Shown: piece after piece, positions 7,429 through 14,722 of the stretch
Layout: every line of letters begins with the position of its first letter
Numbering within the stretch: the first letter of the stretch is position 1
Assembly: GCA_018648985.1 (NCBI GenBank)
Contig: JABGOT010000080.1
Location: 1 to 20,905 of the forward strand
DNA: 20,905 nucleotides
Reading direction: 5' to 3'
Source: Candidatus Ruthturnera sp.
Lineage (GTDB): Bacteria > Pseudomonadota > Gammaproteobacteria > PS1 > Pseudothioglobaceae
Made by a program: the position numbers and the translations under genes
The notes under the pieces: model-generated
What the model was told of the DNA's origin: nothing
Database searches by the model: none
What the model saw: the letters and a program-made list of their open reading frames with translations, nothing else

Positions 7429-8972
7429 AATAGGATCTCTCTAATATCTTGTAAGATTGAGTTTAAATCTGCCATAAATCGCCCGCCTTGCGCACCATCA
7501 ATCACACGGTGATCGTAAGATAAAGCCAATGGCAGCATTAAGGTTGGCACAAAATTCTTGCCATCCCAAATTGGTTTGGTTTGTGAGCGTGAAACACCTA
7601 GAATTGCCACTTCTGGCGCATTTACAATTGGGGTAAATTGTGTACCACCAATACCACCCAAACTTGAGATGGTGAACCCAGCGCCTTGCATGTCGCCAGG
7701 TTTGAGTTTTCCATCGCGGGCTTTTGCTGAAGTTTCTCCAAGCTCTGTGGCTAAGTCACTCAATGATTTTTGATCAACATCTCGGATTACCGGCACCACC
7801 AATCCATTTGGTGTGTCCATGGCGATACCAAGGTTGAAGTACTTTTTAATGATTAGATTTTCACCAGATTCATCTAAGGCAGAATTAAAGCGTGGGTGTT
7901 GTTTTAAGGCTTGGATCACACCCTTCATAATGAAGACTAATGGTGTTAATTTGACACCTTTGGCTTTCTGTTCTTGTCTGAAGGCTTCCATTTGGTCAAT
8001 ATTGACTTCGTCAAATTGGGTAACGTGAGGGATGTTAAGCCAACAAGCGCTTAGGTGCTTACCTGAAAGCTTGTTGATTCTTGAGAGTGGTTGTAATTCA
8101 GTGTCGCCAAATTTAGAAAAATCAATCACCGGTACTTTAGGAATGGCATTACCAGCACCGCCTGAAGTAATAATTTGTTTAACGTAGCCTTTAAGGTCAG
8201 TATCTAAAACGCGATTCTTTTGCCCAGTACCAGTGACTTTGGATAAATCAACGCCGAGCTCTCTGGCTAACTTTCGAATCGAAGGTGAAGCGTGTGAATC
8301 GCCCGTCGGTGTGTTGGATACAGATTCGTTATTAGTGGCTGGTGCCGGTGCTGCTGGCTTAGTCGGTGCCGGCGCTGGAGCTTTGGCAGCCAGTGCTGAC
8401 TCTTGTACTGGCGCCGTGGTTTTAGTGGTGCCACTACTTTGCATATTAAGAATTAAATCACCCAGGCCAATCTTGTCGCCCAAGCTAATATTGATACTCT
8501 CAACCGTACCTGCAACTGGCGTTGGAATTTCCATTGATGCTTTGTCGCTCTCTAGGGTGATGATGGAGTCTTCTTCGCCCAACTCGTCGCCAACATTGAC
8601 CAAAATTTCAATCACTTCTACTTCATCAAAATCGCCAATATCAGGCACTACCACTGGCACTATTTTTGTGCCTGTTTCTTCCTCTGTTACGACGGATTCT
8701 TCTTCATCGCCTGAACTTTCTTCAGATTCTTCGGCGCTTTCTAGGCTGATTAGTGAATCACCTTGCTTAATTTTATCGCCAATATTGATGTTGATTTGTG
8801 TCACTGTGCCGGCTGATGGGCAAGGGATTTCCATTGAGGCCTTGTCACTTTCTAAGGTTATTATGCTGTCATCTGCCGCTATTGTGTCGCCAACAGATAC
8901 TAAAATCTCAATAACTTCAACTTCGTCAAAATCGCCAATATCGGGGAGCTCAATGTTTTTAATGCTTGACAT
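7425..8972 (-). CDS. aceF: Dihydrolipoamide acetyltransferase (pyruvate dehydrogenase E2)
   Basis: Forms the core of the pyruvate dehydrogenase complex and transfers acetyl groups from its lipoyl arm to CoA. The 515 residues contain two lipoyl domains with lipoylated lysines at Lys44 and Lys144, each in the sequence ESDKASMEIP. An Ala/Pro-rich flexible linker (about 185-225) follows, then the peripheral-subunit-binding domain (about 228-265, beginning ASPSIRKLARELGV). The catalytic domain (about 290-515) contains SYDHRVIDG with catalytic His488 and the conserved Asp492. The acidic segment 78-100 (Glu/Ser-rich) links the lipoyl domains. The two-lipoyl, PDH-type layout argues against an oxoglutarate dehydrogenase E2. 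aceE is not upstream: the next gene on that side is the divergent yadG, so the E1 gene must be elsewhere. It is the first gene of the long minus-strand cluster. Confidence 0.95.
   Translation of the reverse strand: MSSIKNIELPDIGDFDEVEVIEILVSVGDTIAADDSIITLESDKASMEIPCPSAGTVTQININIGDKIKQGDSLISLESAEESEESSGDEEESVVTEEETGTKIVPVVVPDIGDFDEVEVIEILVNVGDELGEEDSIITLESDKASMEIPTPVAGTVESINISLGDKIGLGDLILNMQSSGTTKTTAPVQESALAAKAPAPAPTKPAAPAPATNNESVSNTPTGDSHASPSIRKLARELGVDLSKVTGTGQKNRVLDTDLKGYVKQIITSGGAGNAIPKVPVIDFSKFGDTELQPLSRINKLSGKHLSACWLNIPHVTQFDEVNIDQMEAFRQEQKAKGVKLTPLVFIMKGVIQALKQHPRFNSALDESGENLIIKKYFNLGIAMDTPNGLVVPVIRDVDQKSLSDLATELGETSAKARDGKLKPGDMQGAGFTISSLGGIGGTQFTPIVNAPEVAILGVSRSQTKPIWDGKNFVPTLMLPLALSYDHRVIDGAQGGRFMADLNSILQDIREILL
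8523..8942 (-). repeat. Tandem lipoyl-domain repeat within aceF
   Basis: Residues 11-50 (8823-8942) and 111-150 (8523-8642) of AceF are nearly the same, beginning DIGDFDEVEVIEIL in both and ending IITLESDKASMEIP, exactly 100 residues apart. At DNA level the copies differ at many third positions, so they look like an old duplication kept by selection on the protein rather than a recent copy or assembly error. Confidence 0.85.
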
Positions 8973-8990
8973 AATCAGTATTTAAATGCA

Positions 8991-8996
8991 ATTATA
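8991..8996 (-). promoter_or_regulatory. Possible -10 element for the aceF operon
   Basis: On the minus strand this reads TATAAT, a perfect sigma-70 -10 hexamer, 18 bases before the aceF ATG. It would give a leader of only about a dozen bases. No good -35 lies at 16-18 bases, so this is a weak call in AT-rich sequence. Confidence 0.3.
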
Positions 8997-9011
8997 AAGA
9001 TGATAATTATC
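8993..9011. promoter_or_regulatory. Fur-box-like sequence in the aceF/yadG divergent gap
   Basis: The 19 bases match the classical Fur consensus (three GATAAT-type units) at 15 of 19 positions by hand alignment, and contain the perfect 10-base palindrome GATAATTATC at 9002-9011. The site overlaps the possible aceF -10. The consensus is AT-rich and so is the genome, so chance is a real alternative; no iron gene is adjacent. Confidence 0.25.
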
Positions 9012-9021
9012 GCAAAAATAG

Positions 9022-9048
9022 TTGATAAAAGGGGATAAATGTTAAAAT
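9022..9048 (+). promoter_or_regulatory. Weak candidate promoter for yadGH
   Basis: TTGATA (9022-9027) and TAAAAT (9043-9048) resemble -35 and -10 elements but are only 15 bases apart, shorter than the usual 16-18. The gap is the only intergenic region ahead of yadG, so a promoter is expected somewhere in it. Confidence 0.2.
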
Positions 9049-9117
9049 GTTTTGTTTAGTTAGACGGTATGATAAAAAGCTGAAAATTCATTCGATTATT
9101 TAGGGTATTAAAATTAT

Positions 9118-10041
9118 ATGCAGGTTGCATTATCAATCACAAGTTTGCAAAAAACTTACGCCAATCAATTACAGGCATTGAAAGGCATTGACTTACATGT
9201 TGAGCAAGGTGATTTCTTTGCGCTCTTGGGAAGCAATGGCGCAGGAAAAACCACGGCGATCGGCATTGTGTGTGGCTTGTTGAACAAGACCCAAGGCAGT
9301 GTAGAAGTTTTGGGTCTTAATCAAGACACGCATGCCAATGAAGTTAAGAGATTGATTGGGTTAATGCCGCAAGAGTTTAATTTTAATCCGTTTGAGCCCA
9401 TTGAAGAAATACTCATTAATCAAGCGGGATACCATGGAATTACTCGTGCCAATGCTAGGGTTCAGGCAGAAATACTACTCAAAAAAATGCAACTTTGGGA
9501 TAAGCGCCTTGATATGGCTAAGTCGCTATCAGGTGGAATGAAACGTCGGTTGATGCTAGCAAGGGCGCTTATTCACCAACCAAAGATATTGATATTGGAT
9601 GAACCGACTGCTGGCGTTGATGTAGAAATACGCCGCTCTATGTGGACATATCTTAAAGAGCTTAATAATGAAGGCATGACCATCATCCTTACCACGCATT
9701 ATTTAGAAGAAGCTGAGTCGTTGTGTCGTCATATTGCTATTTTGGATGATGGCCTAGTGATTGAGCAAACCAGCATGAAAAAACTACTTTCTAAAGTAGC
9801 ACATCAAGTGGTTATTTTAGAAAGCACTAGTGCTCTACCTAAGCAGATTAAAGAAGATGGATTTGAGTGTGAAAGACTGGATAACTATTCTTTGCAAGTT
9901 GTTCTTGATTCGGATAATAACATTACTAATGTTTTGCAAAATTTGGCCAAACAAGGTGTGAGTGTTGACCATGTTCGTAGTGCACAGAATCGCCTAGAAA
10001 CCTTATTTCTAAATCTAACTTCAAATAATAATGGAGTATAA
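9118..10041 (+). CDS. yadG: ABC transporter ATP-binding protein, YadG type
   Basis: Cytoplasmic ATPase of an ABC-2 type exporter. Its 307 residues are collinear with E. coli YadG (308). Walker A GSNGAGKTT is at 38-46, the Q-loop glutamine at 85 in MPQEFNFNPFEP, signature LSGGMKRR at 137-144, Walker B ILILDE at 157-162 followed by the D-loop at AGVD, and the switch histidine at 194 in TTHYLEEAE. The C-terminal 90 residues are an accessory region shared with YadG. The ATG at 9118 has only a distant AGGG (12 bases). yadH follows 5 bases later, giving the standard ATPase-permease pair. The substrate of YadGH is not established; export of a drug, lipid or polysaccharide is possible by family. Confidence 0.93.
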   Translation: MQVALSITSLQKTYANQLQALKGIDLHVEQGDFFALLGSNGAGKTTAIGIVCGLLNKTQGSVEVLGLNQDTHANEVKRLIGLMPQEFNFNPFEPIEEILINQAGYHGITRANARVQAEILLKKMQLWDKRLDMAKSLSGGMKRRLMLARALIHQPKILILDEPTAGVDVEIRRSMWTYLKELNNEGMTIILTTHYLEEAESLCRHIAILDDGLVIEQTSMKKLLSKVAHQVVILESTSALPKQIKEDGFECERLDNYSLQVVLDSDNNITNVLQNLAKQGVSVDHVRSAQNRLETLFLNLTSNNNGV

Positions 10042-10046
10042 ATAAT

Positions 10047-10805
10047 ATGTGGATTGCTTATAAAACCATTGTCATTAAAGAAGTATTAAGATTCTCGCGT
10101 ATTTGGGTGCAAACTATTTTCCCACCGATTATCACCACTTCACTTTATTTGTTGATTTTTGGTGGCTTGATGGGCGAGCGCATTGGTCAAATGCAAGGCA
10201 TTGATTATTTGCAGTATATTATCCCAGGTATTATTTTAATGACTGTGATTCAAAATGCTTATGCCAATACAGTGTCATCATTTTTTCTGGCTAAGTTTAA
10301 TCACAGCATTGAAGAATTATTGGTTTCGCCTGTGCCGTATTGGGTGATTTTGTTGGGTTATATTTCGGGTGGTGTTGTGCGTGGGTTTGTTGTGGGTTTA
10401 GGTGTATTCATCGCGGTTTCATTTTTTGTTGAATTTACGATTGACAACCTTTTTATCACTGCAATGACATTTTTATTAACGGCCATTTTGTTTTCTTTGG
10501 CAGGGTTTATTAACGCGGTATTTGCCCAGTCATTTGATGATATATCAATCGTACCGACTTTTATCTTAATGCCAATGACTTATCTTGGCGGTATGTTTTA
10601 TAGTATTGATATTCTGCCGCAATTTTGGCAAGATCTGAGTAAATTTAACCCAATCTACTATATGGTAGACAGCTTTAGGTTAGGGTTTTTAGGGGTGAGT
10701 ACGTCTGATTTTTGGACATCGATGAGTGTTTTGTTAGTCATGATTGTAGTGCTGACACTGGTGTCTTTTTACTTACTCAAGAAAGGCGTTAATATCAAGA
10801 CTTGA
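10047..10805 (+). CDS. yadH: ABC-2 type transporter permease, YadH type
   Basis: Inner-membrane permease partner of YadG. Its 252 residues (E. coli YadH is about 256) show roughly six membrane segments near 23-43, 58-78, 100-128, 134-160, 166-186 and 226-246. The coupling-type cytoplasmic segment FNHSIEELLVSPVPYW lies at 84-99 and the ABC-2 family PMTYLGGMFYSIDILP at 176-191. GGAG lies 10 bases before the ATG, a clear ribosome site in the end of yadG. The 3' end runs 11 bases into plsY on the opposite strand. Two such subunits with two YadG would form the exporter; no periplasmic or outer-membrane partner is nearby. Confidence 0.92.
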   Translation: MWIAYKTIVIKEVLRFSRIWVQTIFPPIITTSLYLLIFGGLMGERIGQMQGIDYLQYIIPGIILMTVIQNAYANTVSSFFLAKFNHSIEELLVSPVPYWVILLGYISGGVVRGFVVGLGVFIAVSFFVEFTIDNLFITAMTFLLTAILFSLAGFINAVFAQSFDDISIVPTFILMPMTYLGGMFYSIDILPQFWQDLSKFNPIYYMVDSFRLGFLGVSTSDFWTSMSVLLVMIVVLTLVSFYLLKKGVNIKT

Positions 10806-10806
10806 T
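10794..10806. repeat. 13-base palindrome holding both stop codons of yadH and plsY
   Basis: ATCAAG-A-CTTGAT: perfect 6-base arms around one base. The TGA of yadH (10803-10805) and the TGA of plsY (complement of 10795-10797) sit symmetrically in the two arms. No U-tract follows on either strand, so it is at best a weak terminator hairpin. Confidence 0.7.
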
Positions 10807-11376
10807 CGAACCCTCTTTACCAGAAAGTATGCGCTGAATATTGCTTCGATGTGTAAAGAAAATCCAAATACAAATCACCCCAATCACATAAGTTGCATCA
10901 AGATCACTGCTAATCAAGTAAAAATAGAGTGGTGTTAATAGGGTGGCAATCAGTGCTGAAAGCGAAGATATTTTTAATACCTTGGCAACGAACAACCAAG
11001 TTAGTGCAAAACTTAAACCCACTAAATAGTTGAGCGCCAATAAGGCGCCTAAAAATGTTGCAACACCTTTACCGCCTTTAAAACCAAAAAAGATAGGGTA
11101 AACATGCCCTAAAAATGCGGCCATAGCAATGAGTGTCATTTCAAATAAATTAACACCCAAATATTGCGCCACAAGTACAGGTAGTGCGCCTTTTAAACCA
11201 TCGCCGATCAATACAACAGCTGCCGCTTTTTTACCACCAATACGCAACACATTGGTTGCACCAGGGTTATTCGACCCTTGTGTTCTCGGGTCGGGCAGGT
11301 TTAATATTTTACAAACGATAATCGCAGCTGAAATTGATCCAATCAGATAAGCGCAAATAATGAGTGTGGGTAACAT
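10795..11376 (-). CDS. plsY: Acyl-phosphate:glycerol-3-phosphate acyltransferase
   Basis: Integral membrane enzyme that acylates the sn-1 position of glycerol-3-phosphate using acyl-phosphate made by PlsX, starting phospholipid synthesis. It has 193 residues with several hydrophobic segments. The cytoplasmic PlsY motifs are present: SNNPGATN (35-42), GDGLKG (58-63), GHVYPIFFGFKGGKG (90-104) and the C-terminal HRSNIQRILSGKE (176-188). The gene is divergent from folB with 38 bases between starts, the same arrangement as ygiH/folB in E. coli, which supports both calls. No Shine-Dalgarno is evident. The last 11 bases overlap yadH tail to tail. Confidence 0.96.
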   Translation of the reverse strand: MLPTLIICAYLIGSISAAIIVCKILNLPDPRTQGSNNPGATNVLRIGGKKAAAVVLIGDGLKGALPVLVAQYLGVNLFEMTLIAMAAFLGHVYPIFFGFKGGKGVATFLGALLALNYLVGLSFALTWLFVAKVLKISSLSALIATLLTPLYFYLISSDLDATYVIGVICIWIFFTHRSNIQRILSGKEGSIKS

Positions 11377-11381
11377 ATAAT
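11376..11381 (+). promoter_or_regulatory. Possible -10 element for the folB cluster
   Basis: A perfect TATAAT ending 33 bases before the folB ATG and overlapping the first base of plsY. No recognisable -35 lies at 16-18 bases, so support is limited to the hexamer and its position ahead of a long plus-strand gene run. Confidence 0.3.
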
Positions 11382-11414
11382 TTCAACTTTGAATTTTTAA
11401 CTTTTGATTTAAGC

Positions 11415-11771
11415 ATGGATATCGTATTTATACAAGGTTTAAAGATTGATACCGTGATTGGTATTTATGATTGGGAGCGAGAAATCCGCCAAGACATTGT
11501 GTTGGATTTAGAGATGTCTGCCGATATTAAAGTCGCAAGTGAAACGGATCATATCGACCAAACATTAGACTACAAAGCAGTTTCAAAGCGATTAATCGAG
11601 TTTGTACAAACCAGTGAATTCCAGTTGGTAGAAACACTGGCTGAAAAAATTACTGAGATAATCCTTAATGAATTTGGCGTTAAAAAAGTTAAATTAACCC
11701 TTAATAAAGGCGAGGCAGTCACCGGTGCACAAGGTGTGGGTGTTATTATTGAAAGATCAAATAATGGCTAA
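11415..11771 (+). CDS. folB: Dihydroneopterin aldolase
   Basis: Cytosolic octameric aldolase of folate synthesis that cleaves 7,8-dihydroneopterin to hydroxymethyl-dihydropterin and glycolaldehyde; many members also epimerise the substrate. It has 118 residues, collinear with E. coli FolB. Visible features are MDIVFIQGLK at the start, the GIYDWE motif with active-site Glu21, LDY around Tyr53, the substrate-anchoring VETLAE near 72-77 and the catalytic lysine at 98 in LTLNKGEAV, ending in GVGVIIER. An in-frame ATG 51 bases upstream (11364) would lie in plsY and add residues absent from the family, so 11415 is chosen. folK begins 8 bases before its end, so the two consecutive pathway steps are translationally coupled. 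Confidence 0.95.
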   Translation: MDIVFIQGLKIDTVIGIYDWEREIRQDIVLDLEMSADIKVASETDHIDQTLDYKAVSKRLIEFVQTSEFQLVETLAEKITEIILNEFGVKKVKLTLNKGEAVTGAQGVGVIIERSNNG

Positions 11772-12258
11772 TATTCACATCAACATTGGCTCTAATCAAA
11801 ATCGCGAACTGAACATCTCAACTGCAATTGATATGTTGCGATTTAATTTTTCAGATATCGAGCTTTCTGATGTTTATGAATCACCCGCTCAAGGTTTTAA
11901 AGGTGATGACTTTTACAATGTTGGGGTTAATGCAACAACAAATCTAAACGTTTTTGATACAAGCGACGTGCTTAAAAACATAGAGGATAAAATTGGTAGA
12001 GATAGAAATCAACCCAAGTTTTCTTCGCGACAAATTGATTTAGACTTAGTGTTATATGATGATGTGATTGACGAGTCGGCCAATTTACCTAGAGATGATA
12101 TTTTAAAATACGCGTTTGTTTTAGCGCCATTAGCAGAGTTGAATGCTGAGTTAATTCACCCAGTCGAACAGCGTTCTTATCAGGTGCTTTGGTTGGGCTT
12201 CCAATCGAGTAACACCTTTGATTTATCGCAGTATAATATTGGTCAAGTCCTTAAATAA
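11764..12258 (+). CDS. folK: Hydroxymethyl-dihydropterin pyrophosphokinase
   Basis: Transfers pyrophosphate from ATP to the FolB product, making the substrate of dihydropteroate synthase. It has 164 residues, family length. The N-terminal strand IHINIGSN (4-11), YESPAQG (38-44), FYNVGVNATT (50-59) and above all the metal and ATP segment SSRQIDLDLVLYDD (87-100, metal ligands Asp92 and Asp94) identify HPPK; FVLAPLAEL (118-126) is the conserved C-terminal motif. The sequence is fairly divergent from E. coli FolK but no key residue is missing. The ATG at 11764 overlaps folB by 8 bases; an upstream in-frame ATG at 11725 lies deep inside folB and adds a non-family leader, so it was not used. folP is not in the window. 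Confidence 0.92.
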   Translation: MANIHINIGSNQNRELNISTAIDMLRFNFSDIELSDVYESPAQGFKGDDFYNVGVNATTNLNVFDTSDVLKNIEDKIGRDRNQPKFSSRQIDLDLVLYDDVIDESANLPRDDILKYAFVLAPLAELNAELIHPVEQRSYQVLWLGFQSSNTFDLSQYNIGQVLK

Positions 12259-12272
12259 ATAATGGTAAATTT

Positions 12273-12893
12273 ATGAAAAAATTACACACCTTTTTGATTG
12301 CTTTTTTTGTGGTTATTTACAGTAATATTGCTGTGGCAAGCTTTGTAGCAGGCGAGGATTATGTTGTATTAGACAAACCGGTTAAAACGGTAACAGGCGA
12401 TAAGGTAGAGGTTAGAGAATTATTTTGGTATTACTGCCCACATTGTTTTAATGTCGAGCCACTGGTTGAAAATTACCTAAAAAAATTACCCGAATCGGCT
12501 AAGTTTATTCGTCAACCCGCGGTATTTTCTGATCGCTGGATAAATGGCGCAATTTTTTATTATGTATTAGAGCAATTAAATGAAGTTGATAGGCTTCATG
12601 GTAAGTTGTTTGATGCAATCCATCTTCATAAAACGCCTTTTACTGATAACGAAGATTTTATCAACTGGCTGGCTGATCATGGTGTTGATAAGGAAAAGGC
12701 TAGTAATGCTTTTAAATCTTTCTCAGTGCGCATTAAGGTTAACAAATCAAAACTCAATACGGTTAAATACAAAACCAGCGGCGTGCCGGTGTTTGTTATT
12801 AATGGTAAGTACTGGGTAGATTCAAAACATGCTGGTGGTGAAAAACGATTGTTTGAAGTGGTAGATTATCTTATTCAAAAAGAAGCCCAGTAA
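12273..12893 (+). CDS. dsbA: Periplasmic thiol:disulfide oxidoreductase DsbA
   Basis: Introduces disulfide bonds into exported proteins; reoxidised by DsbB. It has 206 residues. Residues 1-23 form a signal peptide (Lys-Lys start, hydrophobic core, AVAS cleavage region). The thioredoxin fold carries the active site CPHC at Cys55-Cys58, the same dipeptide as E. coli DsbA, preceded by ELFWYY, and the cis-proline loop SGVPVFVI with Pro172. The inserted helical domain lies between about 70 and 150. Oxidase rather than isomerase function fits the CPHC dipeptide and the absence of a DsbC-type dimerisation domain. It lies 14 bases after folK and 6 before thiD, so it is co-transcribed with unrelated anabolic genes. 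dsbB is not in the window. Confidence 0.93.
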   Translation: MKKLHTFLIAFFVVIYSNIAVASFVAGEDYVVLDKPVKTVTGDKVEVRELFWYYCPHCFNVEPLVENYLKKLPESAKFIRQPAVFSDRWINGAIFYYVLEQLNEVDRLHGKLFDAIHLHKTPFTDNEDFINWLADHGVDKEKASNAFKSFSVRIKVNKSKLNTVKYKTSGVPVFVINGKYWVDSKHAGGEKRLFEVVDYLIQKEAQ

Positions 12894-12899
12894 TACAAC

Positions 12900-13661
12900 G
12901 TGCTAGACTCTGTTTTAGTTTTATCTGGCCTTGATCCTTGTGGCGGTGCAGGCGTTAGCGCTGATATTGAAACCATTAATCAATTCGGCGTAACACCATT
13001 ACCCATTATTACCACACTAACCGTACAAAACACACAATCAGTTAAATCAGCACAAGCTGTAGACGTAAAACTAATTACTGAACAATTTAACCACCTTAAA
13101 GAAGATGTCGATTTTTCAGTGGTTAAAATTGGTTTGTTGTCATCCAATACTCAAATTCAAACAATTGCCTCCTTGTTAAAAACTTGCGAAGCAATAACGG
13201 TTGTACTTGATCCTGTTGTTAGCTCGAGTACTGGCCAACAATTATTAGAGGATCAAGCGTTAAAAACCCTTAAGCAAGATTTACTACCAATGGTTACTGT
13301 GCTAACACCAAATGTCGCTGAACTGATTGCACTATCATCAATGAATGATGAACAAAAAGCGATTGAATCGCTACCTTGTGAGTGGGTGTTGTTGACTACA
13401 ACGGATACGTCTGATGAGCAAATAGAGCATCGCTTATATCACCATGCACAATGTGTCGAGCGTTTTACTTATATCAAATTACCAGGCAATTACCATGGCT
13501 CTGGCTGTACATTATCAAGTGCCATTAGCGCATTACTAGCTTCTGGGGTTGATGTGGATATTGCATGCAAACGCGCATTAGACTACACATACCAAAGCCT
13601 ATTAAACGCAAAGAGTATAGGTAAAATGCAATATCATCCTAATCGAGAATTACCTAAATAA
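12900..13661 (+). CDS. thiD: Hydroxymethylpyrimidine/phosphomethylpyrimidine kinase
   Basis: Ribokinase-family enzyme that phosphorylates the pyrimidine precursor of thiamine (HMP and HMP-P). It has 253 residues. The substrate region SGLDPCGGAGVSADIETI (9-26), the TTLTVQNTQSV segment (38-48), the DPVVSSSTG motif (104-112) and the anion-hole motif HGSGCTLSSA (199-208, conserved Cys203) define the family. The start is GTG at 12900, 6 bases after dsbA; no in-frame ATG nearby would keep the family N-terminus. No strong ribosome site is visible. The last base of its TAA is the first base of the hisC ATG. It is slightly short in the nucleotide-binding half compared with longer ThiD proteins, and lacks a fused ThiE domain. 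thiE and thiC are not in the window, so whether it mainly salvages or makes HMP-PP de novo is unknown. Confidence 0.9.
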   Translation: MLDSVLVLSGLDPCGGAGVSADIETINQFGVTPLPIITTLTVQNTQSVKSAQAVDVKLITEQFNHLKEDVDFSVVKIGLLSSNTQIQTIASLLKTCEAITVVLDPVVSSSTGQQLLEDQALKTLKQDLLPMVTVLTPNVAELIALSSMNDEQKAIESLPCEWVLLTTTDTSDEQIEHRLYHHAQCVERFTYIKLPGNYHGSGCTLSSAISALLASGVDVDIACKRALDYTYQSLLNAKSIGKMQYHPNRELPK

Positions 13662-14722
13662 TGAGTTTTATTAATAATTGGCTGCGCTCTGACATTCAAG
13701 CAATTAATGCTTATCATGTGCCTGCGTCTGATGACATGGTTAAGCTCGACGCAATGGAATCCCCATTTCCTTTACCAGATGAGTTGATTGGCCAGTATTT
13801 GGCTTATTTAGCTGATGCCGATCTTAATCGGTACCCTAACCCTAGTGCTGACGAATTACGCCAAACACTACGTGAGTTAATGGATATTCCAGCTGAGTTT
13901 GGTGTGTTGTTAGGTAATGGCTCTGATGAGTTGATTCAGCTTTTAGCACTGGCTTGTGAGACGGGCGATACGATTTTAAGTATTGAGCCAAGTTTTGTCA
14001 TGTACGGCATGATTGCAAAATTCACACGCCTAAACTACCAAGGTGTTAATTTAGATCATAATTTTGAGATCGACTTGCCAGCAACGTTGTCAGCCATAGA
14101 GGCGTATAACCCAAAACTTATCTTTATCGCGTATCCGAATAATCCAACTGGCAATACGTTTGATCGCAGTGCCATTGAGAAGATCATTACTTCGACTAAG
14201 GCAATGGTAGTGCTGGATGAAGCTTATTACGCTTATGCAGATGACAGCTTTTTGATGGATATTGCCAAGTATCCAAACTTAGTATTACTTAGAACAGTTT
14301 CTAAAATTGGCTTTGCTGGTTTGCGTTTAGGCTTACTGATTGGCGCACAAGATACGGTGAATGAATTAGACAAGCTAAGACTGCCCTACAATATCAATAC
14401 CTTAACTCAGGTGAGCGCCAACTTCTTATTACAAGAAAAAGAAGAAATTGATAAAAACGCCAAAGCCATTCTTGCGGAACGTACTAGCTTATCTGATGCT
14501 TTGAATACTATCGAAGGCCTAGTAGTTTACCCCTCGCAAGCGAATTTTATTTTATTTAAAGCGCCAGTTGCCGATGCGTTGTTTGAAGCACTAAAGACCC
14601 AAGGTGTGCTCATTAAAAATCTAAGCGCCGCACCAAGATTGACTGATTGTTTGCGAGTAACTGTTGGTAGTGCACAAGAAAATGCACAATTTATTGAAAT
14701 TGTAAAAAATCATTATGGTTAA
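13661..14722 (+). CDS. hisC: Histidinol-phosphate aminotransferase
   Basis: PLP-dependent class I/II aminotransferase converting imidazole-acetol phosphate to histidinol phosphate. It has 353 residues, family length. Substrate-end and PLP motifs are NRYPNP (56-61), LGNGSDELI (84-92, phosphate contact), AYPNNPTGN (157-165), DEAYYAY (186-192, Asp186 to the PLP nitrogen) and the Schiff-base lysine Lys215 in RTVSKIGFAGLRLG. The GNGSDE and FAGLRLG motifs favour HisC over aspartate or aromatic aminotransferases, although some HisC proteins also act on aromatic amino acids. The ATG overlaps the thiD stop by one base (TAATG) and the Nif3-like gene starts 8 bases before its end. Confidence 0.93.
   Translation: MSFINNWLRSDIQAINAYHVPASDDMVKLDAMESPFPLPDELIGQYLAYLADADLNRYPNPSADELRQTLRELMDIPAEFGVLLGNGSDELIQLLALACETGDTILSIEPSFVMYGMIAKFTRLNYQGVNLDHNFEIDLPATLSAIEAYNPKLIFIAYPNNPTGNTFDRSAIEKIITSTKAMVVLDEAYYAYADDSFLMDIAKYPNLVLLRTVSKIGFAGLRLGLLIGAQDTVNELDKLRLPYNINTLTQVSANFLLQEKEEIDKNAKAILAERTSLSDALNTIEGLVVYPSQANFILFKAPVADALFEALKTQGVLIKNLSAAPRLTDCLRVTVGSAQENAQFIEIVKNHYG

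Noticed and set aside
8233..8985. Long plus-strand open frame (250 codons) opposite aceF
   Set aside because: Low-complexity Ser/Leu/Ala translation mirrors the Asp/Glu/Ala/Pro-rich aceF codons; aceF has complete domains on the minus strand, and no motif or ribosome site supports the antisense frame.
11364..11414. N-terminal extension of folB from the ATG at 11364
   Set aside because: It overlaps the divergent plsY start and adds residues not found in FolB; the ATG at 11415 gives the family N-terminus.
11725..11763. N-terminal extension of folK from the ATG at 11725
   Set aside because: It lies deep within folB and adds a non-family leader; the 11764 start gives the normal HPPK N-terminus.
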